A DNA stretch of 64,000 bases from Bacillota bacterium (lineage in GTDB: Bacteria > Bacillota > Sulfobacillia > Sulfobacillales > Sulfobacillaceae), in contig JAJZAN010000005.1 of assembly GCA_021799435.1 (NCBI GenBank), forward strand, positions 20,042 to 84,041, read 5' to 3'. Both the position numbers and the translations under genes were made by a program. Position 1 is the first letter of the stretch. Every line of letters begins with the position of its first letter. The notes beneath the pieces were generated by a model that worked only from the letters and a program-made list of their open reading frames with translations, did no database searches and was not told the DNA's origin. Of the stretch, positions 27,851-37,263 are shown piece by piece.

Positions 27851-28723
27851 ATGGAGAACCAAATCCAAGAGTTTCTCTACTATCTGGAATACGAGCGGCA
27901 CTTGTCGAAAAATACCTTGCTGTCCTATGGCCGCGACTTGGCGGACTTCCACGCGTACTGCAGGGCTCATCCGGGACCCGATCGGGACCAGGTGCTGGGG
28001 TACTTGGAATGGTTAAAGGCGAGCGGTCGATCATCCGCCACCCGGGCACGGCGTTTGTCCGCCCTGAAAACGTTCTTCGGGTACTTGGAGCGGGAAGAAA
28101 TTGTTCTGGACAATCCGACGTTGCACCTCGATACCCCGCGCCACGATCGTCATTTGCCCGGGGTTTTGTCGCTGGATGAAGTGGTGCGTCTGATCGAGGC
28201 GCCGGACGTTTCTACGCCGACGGGGATTCGCGATCGCGCGATGTTGGAAGTGATTTATGCAGCCGGCTTGCGCGTCAGTGAGCTGTGTCAATTGACCATC
28301 AACGACTGGTGGAGTGAGCCTGCGCGGGTGCGGTGCGTGGGCAAGGGCTCGAAGGAACGTTACGTGCCCATTGGGCGGTTGGCTTTAGAGTGGTTGACGG
28401 TTTACTTGGAACGGGTTCGGCCGCAACTGGTTTCGAAGAAGAGCGGGGAGATCGTGTTTCTAAACCGCCGCGGCACGCCTTTAACGCGGCAGGGATTCTG
28501 GAAGATTCTCAAGCAGTACGGCCTCCGGGCGGGTATTGACAAAGCTCTTACACCGCACACCATGCGCCACTCATTCGCCACGCATCTGTTGGAAAACGGT
28601 GCGGACTTGAGGGCTGTGCAAGAGATGCTGGGTCACCAGGACATTTCCACGACCCAAATCTACACCCATGTCAGCCGTGCTCGATTGCGACCCGTTTACG
28701 ACCGCGCTCACCCGCGGGCATAA
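27851..28723 (+). CDS. xerD: Site-specific tyrosine recombinase XerD
   Basis: HTMRHSFATHLLENGADLRAVQEMLGHQDISTTQIYTHVS; position upstream of deoB and the sporulation cluster as in Bacillus. Confidence 0.88.
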   Translation: MENQIQEFLYYLEYERHLSKNTLLSYGRDLADFHAYCRAHPGPDRDQVLGYLEWLKASGRSSATRARRLSALKTFFGYLEREEIVLDNPTLHLDTPRHDRHLPGVLSLDEVVRLIEAPDVSTPTGIRDRAMLEVIYAAGLRVSELCQLTINDWWSEPARVRCVGKGSKERYVPIGRLALEWLTVYLERVRPQLVSKKSGEIVFLNRRGTPLTRQGFWKILKQYGLRAGIDKALTPHTMRHSFATHLLENGADLRAVQEMLGHQDISTTQIYTHVSRARLRPVYDRAHPRA

Positions 28724-28748
28724 TAGGAGCCAGAAGGGTGGGATCTGG

Positions 28749-29918
28749 ATGCAGGTCGTGTTAATCGTGATTGATTCTGGAGGCATTGGGGCCGCGCCTG
28801 ATGCAGAGGATTTCGGAGATCCTGGGGCCAGCACCATCGCGCACGCTGTGCAGGCGGTGGGCGGTCATCCCTTGCCGCACCTATCCATGATGGGACTGGA
28901 TCGTCTGACGCCGCTGGCCGGGACCATGTCCCAGCCCTTGGCGGGCGCCGCAGCCCGCATCGCGCCGCGTGCCAACGGTAAAGATACACTGGCCGGCCAT
29001 TGGGAGATGATGGGACTCCTCGTGCAAGAACCGTTTCGTACCTATGCTGAAGGATTCCCCCCAGACGTGGTGGCCGCCTTGGAGGGGCGCTTCGGACGGC
29101 CCGTGTTGGGCAATAAGCCCGCCTCGGGCACTGAAATTATTGCCGAATTGGGCGCCCAGCACATGCAAACCGGCTATCCGATCGTGTATACGTCGCAAGA
29201 CAGCGTGTTGCAAATTGCAGCCCACGAGGAGATTGTCCCTATAGAGACGCTCTACGATTGGTGCCAGGGCGCGCGTGAGGTGATGACTGGACCGCATCGA
29301 GTGGGGCGGATTATTGCCAGGCCCTTCGTGGGTCGTCCAGGGGCATTTCAGCGCACCGCCAATCGCCACGACTATGCAGTCGCCCCTTGGGATGACACCA
29401 TGGTCGACCGTATGCAGGCGGCGGGTATTGAGACCGTGGCCATCGGAAAAATTGGAGACATATTTTCCCGTCAGGGGTTCGACCAGCACATCCCCACGGT
29501 GAGCAACCAGGATGGCCTCGAAAAGACGCTGGAGGTTATCTCGGATCCGGCCTTTGACCGATTTGTGTTTACCAACTTGGTCGAGTTCGATTCCCACTAC
29601 GGCCACCGAAGGAACCCCGCCGGCTATGTGGATGCACTGGCTGAACTGGATGCCTTTTTGCCGCGGCTCTGGGAACAGTTGAACCCGGATGATCAGCTCT
29701 GGATTACGGCTGACCATGGTTGCGATCCGACCTATCGGGGCACGGATCATACCCGCGAGTGGGTTCCGTGGCTGACGTATGGGGAACGTTTGCCGCGTGT
29801 GATCGGAGCGGATCGCAGTACCTTGTCGGATATCGGTGCCACGTTGGGGGGGCTGTGGCAGCTTACGACGGTGGGACCCGGCCACCCTTGGAATGCCCTG
29901 CTGCGAGGCGGACAATGA
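28749..29918 (+). CDS. deoB: Phosphopentomutase
   Basis: VVLIVIDSGGIGAAPDAEDFGDPGASTIAHA; NKPASGTEIIAELG; TADHGCDPTYRGTDHTREWVPWL. Confidence 0.93.
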   Translation: MQVVLIVIDSGGIGAAPDAEDFGDPGASTIAHAVQAVGGHPLPHLSMMGLDRLTPLAGTMSQPLAGAAARIAPRANGKDTLAGHWEMMGLLVQEPFRTYAEGFPPDVVAALEGRFGRPVLGNKPASGTEIIAELGAQHMQTGYPIVYTSQDSVLQIAAHEEIVPIETLYDWCQGAREVMTGPHRVGRIIARPFVGRPGAFQRTANRHDYAVAPWDDTMVDRMQAAGIETVAIGKIGDIFSRQGFDQHIPTVSNQDGLEKTLEVISDPAFDRFVFTNLVEFDSHYGHRRNPAGYVDALAELDAFLPRLWEQLNPDDQLWITADHGCDPTYRGTDHTREWVPWLTYGERLPRVIGADRSTLSDIGATLGGLWQLTTVGPGHPWNALLRGGQ

Positions 29919-31207
29919 TTGATGCCGCCCTGGTTATTGGTGCAGCTCGGGATCGCCGGGCGCTGGAACCGGAACTAATATGGTCTTGGGTTCACGCTAT
30001 TGTTGAAGGTCAAGTGCCGGATTACCAGATTGCGGCTTGGCTGATGGCGGTCGCTCTCAATGGACTGGATGACGAGAGCGTGTTTACGTTAACCCGGGCC
30101 ATGGCCGAAATCGGAACGGAACCTCTGACCCTCCGGGGCCTGGTCGACAAGCATTCGACGGGGGGGGTTGGCGACAAAACCACCCTCATCTTGGCGCCTA
30201 TCGTCTCGTCTCTGGGAATCCCCATCGTCAAGATGTCAGGCAGAGGACTGGGTCACACGGGTGGGACGCTTGATAAGTTGGAAAGCATTCCGGGTTTCCG
30301 CATTCATCTCAATCAGGAGGACCTCAGCCGCCAACTGGATGCCATGGGGCTGGCAGTAGTAGCCCAAAGCAGCACTCTGGCTCCCGCGGATGGCATTCTC
30401 TATGCCCTTCGGGACGTGACCGAGACCGTAGACAGCCTCCCTCTCATCGCGTCGTCCATCATGTCGAAGAAAATCGCGGCGGGCTCGCCCAATCTGGTAT
30501 TGGACGTGAAAGTGGGAAGCGGAGCCCTCATGAAGAATGCCAACCGGGCGCGGCAGTTGGCCGACATGATGGTCCGGATTGGAGGCTATCACCATATCCG
30601 CACCACGGCCGTCCTGAGCAGCATGGAGCAGCCCTTGGGGAGGGCGGTCGGCAACGCTCTCGAGGTGAATGAAGCGTACGCGTGTCTGTGCGGTCGGGGC
30701 CCCGACGACTTGCGGGAAGAAGTCCTGGTGCTGGCTCAGGAGATGGTCGCTTTGGCCCGTGAGGTTTCGGCAGACCAATCCCGAGCACTGGCGGAACAAG
30801 CCCTGGACTCCGGGGCCGCTCGAGAGCAGTTTTTGCGATGGATCGACGCTCAAGGCGGAGATGCCAAAGCGGTGGAATATGGGTTGCCCGTTGCGGCACG
30901 TACGCCGGTCCTCAGTCGTGCCGAGGGGCGCGTTGGGGCCATTGATACCGCAGCCGTGGGACGGGCGGCGCAATTGTTGGGAGCAGGAAGGAAAACCAAA
31001 GAAGACCGCGTCAATCCGCGCGTAGGACTGGAATGGGAGGCCCGGTTGGGTGATACCGTCCATCCAGGGGATGTGCTGGCTTGGTTGTATGCCGACCAGG
31101 CCGAGGCGGCGGAGGCGGTCGAGCACATCATTCAAGGAGCGGTCACCATCGGAGCGGAAGATGTTGTGCCGCCTTTCCCCACCGAAATCCGGCGCATGCA
31201 TGATTGA
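29915..31207 (+). CDS. pdp: Pyrimidine-nucleoside phosphorylase / thymidine phosphorylase family
   Basis: LVDKHSTGGVGDKTTLILAPIVSSLGIPIVKMSGRGLGHTGGTLDKLESIPGF; ATGA overlap with deoB. Confidence 0.92.
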   Translation: MIDAALVIGAARDRRALEPELIWSWVHAIVEGQVPDYQIAAWLMAVALNGLDDESVFTLTRAMAEIGTEPLTLRGLVDKHSTGGVGDKTTLILAPIVSSLGIPIVKMSGRGLGHTGGTLDKLESIPGFRIHLNQEDLSRQLDAMGLAVVAQSSTLAPADGILYALRDVTETVDSLPLIASSIMSKKIAAGSPNLVLDVKVGSGALMKNANRARQLADMMVRIGGYHHIRTTAVLSSMEQPLGRAVGNALEVNEAYACLCGRGPDDLREEVLVLAQEMVALAREVSADQSRALAEQALDSGAAREQFLRWIDAQGGDAKAVEYGLPVAARTPVLSRAEGRVGAIDTAAVGRAAQLLGAGRKTKEDRVNPRVGLEWEARLGDTVHPGDVLAWLYADQAEAAEAVEHIIQGAVTIGAEDVVPPFPTEIRRMHD

Positions 31208-31226
31208 ATAAGCCGCGGTGATACTA
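31198..31226 (+). promoter_or_regulatory. Candidate sigma-F promoter of dacF
   Basis: GCATG (31198-31202), 14-nt spacer, GGTGATACTA (31217-31226), which fits GGNNANAHTR at every position. Confidence 0.45.
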
Positions 31227-31257
31227 CCCCCATATGCAGGATTTTAGGGGGGATATC

Positions 31258-32421
31258 ATGGCACGTCTATGGAAGTCTCTTGTGTTGGCCGCCGCGGTGG
31301 TGCTGACACCGCTTCTCGGATCGCTCGGCGCCCTGGCGGCATCCGAGGCGGCACCGCCGCCGGTGAGCGCTAACGCGGTAGAACTTATTGATGGTCATTC
31401 AGGGCGTGTCCTGTATGAGAAAAATTCGCGCGAGCGGTTGCCGATGGCCAGTGTCACCAAGCTTATGACACTGTATTTGGCGGTCAAGGCCATTCAGGAG
31501 AAAAAAATAGCGCTGGGTGAGTTGGTCCCCGTGTCGGAAGAAGCCTATCGTACCAATGGATCGCAGATTTGGCTGGAACCGGGTGAGCGGCTTAGCGTTG
31601 ACCATCTGCTAAAAGGGATTGCCATCGGTTCCGCCAACGACGCTGCTTACGCTCTCGGAGAATACATTGCCGGGTCCGAGGATTCATTTGTTGCCGATAT
31701 GAACCGCACCGCTCGGCAGTTGGGCATGACCTCGACCCATTTTTCCAATGCGCACGGGCTGCATGCCCGCGACCACTATACTTCGGCTCACGACCTGGGC
31801 CTGCTGGCGCTGCAGGCGGTCAAACAGCCCCTGCTGCTCCATTACACCGGCATGCGGGAGGATCGCACAATCCGGAATGGCAAGGGCGGAACATTGTGGC
31901 TGATTAATCACAATCGGCTCTTGGGACAATATCCGGGCATGGATGGTCTCAAGACGGGATTTACGAGTCAAGCTGGGTTCTGCATGGTGGCGACGGCTCA
32001 GCGTCTCCACACCCGCATGATTGCCGTCGTACTGGGAGCACCCAGTTCTAAAGCGCGTTTTCAAGACGCCGCTGCACTATTGACCTGGGGCTTTCAGAAC
32101 TATCAATCTGTCAAATTGGCCGGACGTGGTGACAAGGTTCAGGACGTGACCGTGCGGCGAGGAGCCGTTAAGCGGGTGGCGGCGGTGTTTGCGCATGACC
32201 AATATCTCACCGTGTCGCCTCAATCCGGGTCGCTCAAGCGCACGATAAGCGTCAAGGCTGACGTCGAGGCGCCGGTAAGAAAAGGCCAGGTGCTGGGTGA
32301 AATGGTGGTGAGCCAACAGGGCGCGATCGCGGCCCGGGTACCTATCGTCGCTGAAAGGAGCGTCAGCCGCACGACGTGGTTAGGCGGAGCTTGGAAGCTG
32401 TTTTGGAAAATTGCCGGATAA
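31258..32421 (+). CDS. dacF: D-alanyl-D-alanine carboxypeptidase
   Basis: LPMASVTKLMTLYLAVKAI (SxxK), IGSANDAAYALGEY (SxN), GMDGLKTGFTSQAGFCMVAT (KTG); directly precedes the spoIIA genes. Confidence 0.9.
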   Translation: MARLWKSLVLAAAVVLTPLLGSLGALAASEAAPPPVSANAVELIDGHSGRVLYEKNSRERLPMASVTKLMTLYLAVKAIQEKKIALGELVPVSEEAYRTNGSQIWLEPGERLSVDHLLKGIAIGSANDAAYALGEYIAGSEDSFVADMNRTARQLGMTSTHFSNAHGLHARDHYTSAHDLGLLALQAVKQPLLLHYTGMREDRTIRNGKGGTLWLINHNRLLGQYPGMDGLKTGFTSQAGFCMVATAQRLHTRMIAVVLGAPSSKARFQDAAALLTWGFQNYQSVKLAGRGDKVQDVTVRRGAVKRVAAVFAHDQYLTVSPQSGSLKRTISVKADVEAPVRKGQVLGEMVVSQQGAIAARVPIVAERSVSRTTWLGGAWKLFWKIAG

Positions 32422-32438
32422 AACGGGGGGCTTGATGC

Positions 32439-33107
32439 ATGGGCGAGGCAGAATTAGCCCGGCGGCGGACCTGGTTGCAGCGAATGGAGGCGCGGATTCG
32501 CGAGCGGCTCGATGTCAGCGAGACAGAATCAAGCCACGCGCTCAGTGCGTACGACAACCACCCAGCCGACTTGGCCACGGATACGTTTCACCGAGAATTG
32601 GATGTTGGTCTTACGGTGGGGCTGAACCGCCACTTGGCGGAGGTTCACCGTGCACAGGAGAAGATGGACGAAGGCACCTACGGTATTTGTGATCGCTGTG
32701 GGGCGCCTATTAGCGAAGCGCGTTTGGAGGCCATGCCGGAGGCGGCCCTGTGCCTGAGGTGCCAAGAGGCTGTGGAGGAGCCTTATTTGCCCCCTTTGTC
32801 CGAAGCAGAGGTGGTGCCCTTCCCATTTGGGGATCGACGCGACATCCATCGCGATGTGGTGGAAGCGGACGGGGAGGACTTCTGGCAAAGTGTCGCCCAG
32901 TTCGGAACCTCGGACAGCCCGCAGGACACCCCGCCCGCCGTCGACTACTTCGAAACTTTTGTCGGCTTCGAGGAGCCCATCGGATACGTGCAAGATGTTG
33001 AATCCATCGTCGACGAAAATGGCGAAGCTCTCCTAGACGCGGTCCGTCAACAAGCCATCCGCAATGCAGATAGTACGGATGCGGAATCCGACCAATATCC
33101 CGACTAA
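32439..33107 (+). CDS. TraR/DksA-type zinc finger protein (YteA-like)
   Basis: TYGICDRCGAPISEARLEAMPEAALCLRCQEAVE. Confidence 0.85.
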   Translation: MGEAELARRRTWLQRMEARIRERLDVSETESSHALSAYDNHPADLATDTFHRELDVGLTVGLNRHLAEVHRAQEKMDEGTYGICDRCGAPISEARLEAMPEAALCLRCQEAVEEPYLPPLSEAEVVPFPFGDRRDIHRDVVEADGEDFWQSVAQFGTSDSPQDTPPAVDYFETFVGFEEPIGYVQDVESIVDENGEALLDAVRQQAIRNADSTDAESDQYPD

Positions 33108-33134
33108 AGGCGGCCACGAGTCGCCTTTTTTTTT
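33107..33134 (+). terminator. Intrinsic terminator after the YteA-like gene
   Basis: AGGCG...CGCCT stem followed by nine T. Confidence 0.75.
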
Positions 33135-33195
33135 GCCCGGAAGTGTGTATGATGACATTAGGAAGAAAGTGGAAAATTGGCTTGGGGGGACACGA

Positions 33196-33537
33196 ATGAC
33201 CATCATGCACGCGATCCAGGGCCGCCACGTGCGGGTCGCCGTAAAGGGAGACTTGGACCTGAAGACCGCCGAGCCGCTTCGAGATGCACTGGACAAGCTG
33301 GTGGATCGCTATCGGGACAAAAACCTCGTTCTCGACCTGACTGAGGTTGAGTTCGTGGACAGTTCGGGTTTGGGGGTTATCCTGGGACGTTATCGGCGTC
33401 TGTCCTCGCAAGGCCGTCAAATCAGCCTCACCGGGGTCAAACCCTCGGTGCGCGCTGTGCTGGAACTGGCCGGGGTCGACTCCATTATCAGCATCGGCGG
33501 AGACCCGGTGCGGGGACAAACCGCAACACCGAAATAG
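33196..33537 (+). CDS. spoIIAA: Anti-sigma F factor antagonist SpoIIAA
   Basis: STAS domain: NLVLDLTEVEFVDSSGLGVILGRYR; order spoIIAA-AB-sigF. Confidence 0.92.
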   Translation: MTIMHAIQGRHVRVAVKGDLDLKTAEPLRDALDKLVDRYRDKNLVLDLTEVEFVDSSGLGVILGRYRRLSSQGRQISLTGVKPSVRAVLELAGVDSIISIGGDPVRGQTATPK

Positions 33538-33578
33538 AGGGAGCAGAGCACGCAGTCTTGATATCAAAAGGGGAGCGA

Positions 33579-34019
33579 GTGAATTTGAATCGGGTAGAAA
33601 TGCGGTTTCTGTCACTAGCAGACAACGTAGGGCTGGCGCGAATTGCTGCGGCGGCACTGGCTGGGCAGGCGAACTTTTCAATCCATGACATCGAGGAGAT
33701 TAAAGTGGCCGTATCCGAGGCAGTGTCCAACGCCGTGATTCACGGCTATGAAAACCGTCCTGACGGCTGGGTGGAACTGACCATGGAGCTCGACGAAAGC
33801 GGCATGACCATTCTTGTGGAAGACTGGGGGGTCGGCATCGCCGACGTTGAGAAGGCGCGGGAGCCTGCCTACTCCAAGGATCCGGACCGCATGGGGCTGG
33901 GCTTCGTCTTCATGGAATCGTTCATGCACGGGCTGGAAGTGGAGTCGACCTTGGGCCAGGGCACCCAAGTCCGCATGCGCCGGTTTGTGACGCTGTCGGT
34001 ATCCCGCGATGCCCAATGA
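33579..34019 (+). CDS. spoIIAB: Anti-sigma F factor SpoIIAB (serine kinase)
   Basis: VAVSEAVSNAVIHGYEN, VEDWGVGIADVEKAREP, RMGLGFVFMESFMH; GTG start after aaaagggg. Confidence 0.93.
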   Translation: MNLNRVEMRFLSLADNVGLARIAAAALAGQANFSIHDIEEIKVAVSEAVSNAVIHGYENRPDGWVELTMELDESGMTILVEDWGVGIADVEKAREPAYSKDPDRMGLGFVFMESFMHGLEVESTLGQGTQVRMRRFVTLSVSRDAQ

Positions 34020-34773
34020 GGAGCGGTGGCCCGACAACGGAGTGGACGAGCCCGCGCTCTATCGCCGTGCCCAAGGCGGAGACCAAACCGCTCGTCAGCA
34101 GCTTGTCGAACGCCACTGGAATTTGATTTGGCACATCGTGCACCGCTTTTCCGCGCGGGGCTATGACCCCGACGACTTATTCCAGGTCGGCGCCATTGGA
34201 CTCCTGAAAGCCATTGACCGATTCGATGTTGATCGCGGTCTTAAATTTTCCACGTACGCGGTGCCATTGATTATGGGGGAGATTCGGCGGCATCTGCGCG
34301 ATGACCAGCCCATTCGGGTGGCGCGCTCACTCAGGGAATTGGGCATGAAAGTGGAGGCTTGCCGGGCTCAAATGGCCCAGAAACTGGGGCGTGACCCGAC
34401 GCCCCAAGAACTGGCGTCGGCGTTGGAGGTGGACGTGGCGGACATTACGGAAGCTCTGGACGCGGTACGGCCCATGGCGTCCCTTAACCAGACCGTGGAA
34501 ACCCCCAACGGCACCGAGACCCCGCTTGGAGACAACATCAGCGACACCCGGGCGGAGGGCGACTGGCTGGAGCAATTAGCCCTGAGCCAAGCGTTTCAGA
34601 CGTTGGACGAGCGCGAGCGCTATATTCTCCGGTTGCGCTTTGTGGAAGGCCGTACCCAAGTGGAGGTGGCCCGCCGCCTGTCGGTCTCGCAAGTGCAAGT
34701 CTCGCGGTTGGAGCGCCGCGCCCTGGAGCGGTTGAAGAGCGCGCTCAGCGACGAGGAGAGCCGAACCTCGTAG
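34009..34773 (+). CDS. sigF: RNA polymerase sporulation sigma factor SigF
   Basis: DLFQVGAIGLLKAIDRFDVDRGLKFSTYAVPLIMGEIRRHLRDDQPIRVARSL; follows spoIIAB. Confidence 0.93.
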   Translation: MPNEERWPDNGVDEPALYRRAQGGDQTARQQLVERHWNLIWHIVHRFSARGYDPDDLFQVGAIGLLKAIDRFDVDRGLKFSTYAVPLIMGEIRRHLRDDQPIRVARSLRELGMKVEACRAQMAQKLGRDPTPQELASALEVDVADITEALDAVRPMASLNQTVETPNGTETPLGDNISDTRAEGDWLEQLALSQAFQTLDERERYILRLRFVEGRTQVEVARRLSVSQVQVSRLERRALERLKSALSDEESRTS

Positions 34774-34775
34774 CC

Positions 34776-34805
34776 GGATGATGTTCTGCCAAATGGTCCA
34801 TACTA
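34776..34805 (+). promoter_or_regulatory. Candidate sigma-G promoter of the spoVA operon
   Basis: GGATG (34776-34780), 18-nt spacer, CATACTA (34799-34805); compare GHATR-N18-CATXHTA. Confidence 0.5.
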
Positions 34806-34832
34806 CTCCCGACCGAAAGGTTCGGGAGTTTT
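34805..34832 (+). terminator. Intrinsic terminator between sigF and spoVAC
   Basis: ACTCCCGA-N9-TCGGGAGT followed by TTT. Confidence 0.7.
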
Positions 34833-34852
34833 GTTATGACCGGAGGGACAGG

Positions 34853-35299
34853 ATGGATTCCGACAAACAGCAATACCAGCAAATGACCCAAGAGATGATG
34901 CCCAAGCGTCCCGTGTTGCGAAATGCCGTCATCGCGTTTGTCGTCGGAGGACTCATTTGCGTTGTAGGCCAAGGGGTGCAAGGGTTCTTCATGCACCAAG
35001 GCATGACCACCAAGGAGGCGTCCGCCCCGACGGCGGTGGTGATGATTGGGTTGGGAGCACTGTTAACCGGGCTCGGCTGGTATGACCGCATTGTCAAGCA
35101 TTCCGGAATGGGGGGCACGCTGCCCATCACGGGGTTCGCTAATTCCATGGTCGCCCCGGCCATGGAGTTTCGCACGGAAGGCTTGGTCATGGGGGTCGGG
35201 GCCCGACTCTTTACGGTGGCAGGTCCGGTGCTGGTATACGGCATGACCGCAGCGATGGTGGTGGGTGCGTTGCGCTGGCTGATCACTGGGGTGGCCTAA
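34853..35299 (+). CDS. spoVAC: Stage V sporulation protein AC
   Basis: PKRPVLRNAVIAFVVGGLICVVGQGVQGFF...GITGFANSMVAPAMEFRTEGLVMGVGARLFTVAGPV-like; first of the spoVA run. Confidence 0.93.
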   Translation: MDSDKQQYQQMTQEMMPKRPVLRNAVIAFVVGGLICVVGQGVQGFFMHQGMTTKEASAPTAVVMIGLGALLTGLGWYDRIVKHSGMGGTLPITGFANSMVAPAMEFRTEGLVMGVGARLFTVAGPVLVYGMTAAMVVGALRWLITGVA

Positions 35300-36321
35300 T
35301 GGCGGTTCGGCGGCGGGGCGCGGCCACATATGAAACCGATCGCGTATGGATTCGGGGAACGGGTTCGGTTGTAGGACCCAAGGAAGGACAGGGACCGCTT
35401 AAAGACCACTTCGACCGGGTCTGGCCGGATGAACAAAATGGGCACCCAAGTTGGGAGAAGGCTGAGCAGGCGCTTCTGGCAGAGGCATATGAGGAAGCCT
35501 TGAAGAAGGCCGAGACCGCTTGGAATGGCATCGACATGGTCATTGGCGGGGATTTGCTGGACCAAATTGTCACCACCAACTTCAGCGCGCGAGAACATCA
35601 GCGACCCTTGGCGGGCCTATTTTCGGCCTGTGCGACGTTTACCGAGGGACTGGGGCTGGCATCCATGCTCCTCAGCGGCGGCGGTCTGGATCAGGTGATG
35701 GTCTCCGCCGCAAGTCATCATCAAGCGGCGGAGCGTCAGTTTCGGTTCCCTCTCGAACTAGGCTATCAGCGCACTCCAACGGCGGCATGGACCGCCACCG
35801 CCGCCGGCGCAGTCGTGATGGCGACAAAGCCTGGACCGCTGCGCATCGAATCGGTGACGTTGGGGCGGGTTGTGGATATGGGAGGCAAGGACCCCAACGA
35901 TATGGGCAGCGCCATGGCTCCCGCCGCCTTTGACACCATTCAGCAGCACCTGACCGACACCGGCCAATCTCCAGAAGACTTTGACGCCATTTTCACGGGT
36001 GACTTGGGTGACTTTGGGGTCAAAGTGCTGAGGCGCTACGCCAAAGACAAGCATCTCGATCTCAGCGCGGTCCTGGATGACTGTGGCCGCTCGCTCTATG
36101 ACGCCCAGCAGCAGGACACTCATAATGGGGGATCGGGTCCCGGCTGTTCTGCCAGCGTTTTTGCGGGTCCCTTGGCGCGGCGCTTGGTGCAGGGAGACTT
36201 TCGGCGGCTTCTGCTCGTTGCGACGGGCGCGCTGTTTTCACCCACCACATATCAGCAGGGAGAAACTATCCCCTGCATTGCCCATGCCGTGGCGGTGGTC
36301 CGAGAGGAGGCTTTCCGGTGA
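35299..36321 (+). CDS. spoVAD: Stage V sporulation protein AD
   Basis: MVIGGDLLDQIVTTNFSAREHQRPLAGLFSACATFTEGLGLASMLLSGG. Confidence 0.95.
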   Translation: MAVRRRGAATYETDRVWIRGTGSVVGPKEGQGPLKDHFDRVWPDEQNGHPSWEKAEQALLAEAYEEALKKAETAWNGIDMVIGGDLLDQIVTTNFSAREHQRPLAGLFSACATFTEGLGLASMLLSGGGLDQVMVSAASHHQAAERQFRFPLELGYQRTPTAAWTATAAGAVVMATKPGPLRIESVTLGRVVDMGGKDPNDMGSAMAPAAFDTIQQHLTDTGQSPEDFDAIFTGDLGDFGVKVLRRYAKDKHLDLSAVLDDCGRSLYDAQQQDTHNGGSGPGCSASVFAGPLARRLVQGDFRRLLLVATGALFSPTTYQQGETIPCIAHAVAVVREEAFR

Positions 36322-36668
36322 TCTTCGTCTGGGCGTTTGTCGTCGGCGGACTCATGTGTGTCCTGGCGCAGCTGGTGATGGACTGGTTCAGGATGACTCC
36401 CGGACAGGTATTGGTCGTCTTCGTGGTGGCCGGAGCGGTTCTGGGAGGTCTAGGAATTTACGGAAAACTGGTGGACTTCGCGGGGGCCGGAGCCTCCGTG
36501 CCATTGCCGGGATTTGGCTACACCATGGTCGAGGGGATTGGGCAAGCTGTGAAGCAGAAGGGTGCGCTGGGTCTCTTTACCGGCGGACTCACCGCCGCGT
36601 CCGGCGGCATCAAGGCCGCCGTGATATTCGGCCTGGTCGCCGCTTTGATCTTTAAACCCAAGTCATAA
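36318..36668 (+). CDS. spoVAEB: Stage V sporulation protein AEb
   Basis: FVVGGLMCVLAQLVMDWFRMTPGQVLV...GFGYTMVEGIGQAVKQKGALGLFTGGLTAASGGIKAAVIFG. Confidence 0.92.
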   Translation: MIFVWAFVVGGLMCVLAQLVMDWFRMTPGQVLVVFVVAGAVLGGLGIYGKLVDFAGAGASVPLPGFGYTMVEGIGQAVKQKGALGLFTGGLTAASGGIKAAVIFGLVAALIFKPKS

Positions 36669-36690
36669 ATCGCTGAGGGGGCACTATTCG

Positions 36691-37263
36691 ATGGCACAAA
36701 AGAAGCAGGTCATCATCCTGACAGACGGAGACCAGACCGCCTACCAGGCCTTGTCGGAGGCCTGTGACGAGTTGTCGTGCCACCCTCTAAGGGCCTCGGA
36801 AGGAAACCCCACCCCGCTCACGGGCGAGGAGTTGGTCAAGGAAATCATGCGAGCGCCTGCCGAGCCGGTGGTCGTCATGGTGGACGATCGCGGCGATGCC
36901 GGTACGGGACGGGGAGAACGAGCATTGGACGTGCTCTTGGATTCCTCCGAATTGGAAGTGCTGGGCGTAGTGGCGGTAGCCGCCAACACCCACCCCGTCC
37001 ATGGTGTGGCGGTCGACGTCTCTGTAGACCAAGACGGCAACGTGGTCCACCAGGCGGTGGACAAGGACGGGCATCCGGTTTCGGGATCCACTCTGAAGGG
37101 CGACACCGTGGACGTTCTGAAGGCATACTCCGGTCCCGTGGTGGGACTGGGCGATCCGGGGAAGATGGAAGGGCATGATTCGGTCCACCATGGTGTGCCG
37201 GCCACGCGACGCGCCATCGAAGAGATTCTCAAGAAAGGGGCCAATCCCGATGGGCGAGGTTAG
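36691..37263 (+). CDS. spoVAEA: Stage V sporulation protein AEa
   Basis: VIILTDGDQTAYQAL...LTGEELVKEIMRAPAEPVVVMVDDRGDAGTGRGERAL...VAANTHPVHG. Confidence 0.88.
   Translation: MAQKKQVIILTDGDQTAYQALSEACDELSCHPLRASEGNPTPLTGEELVKEIMRAPAEPVVVMVDDRGDAGTGRGERALDVLLDSSELEVLGVVAVAANTHPVHGVAVDVSVDQDGNVVHQAVDKDGHPVSGSTLKGDTVDVLKAYSGPVVGLGDPGKMEGHDSVHHGVPATRRAIEEILKKGANPDGRG

Noticed and set aside
33135-33195. Sigma-H promoter before spoIIAA
   Set aside because: TTAGGAAGA partly fits the -35 but no RNNGAAT at correct spacing was found.
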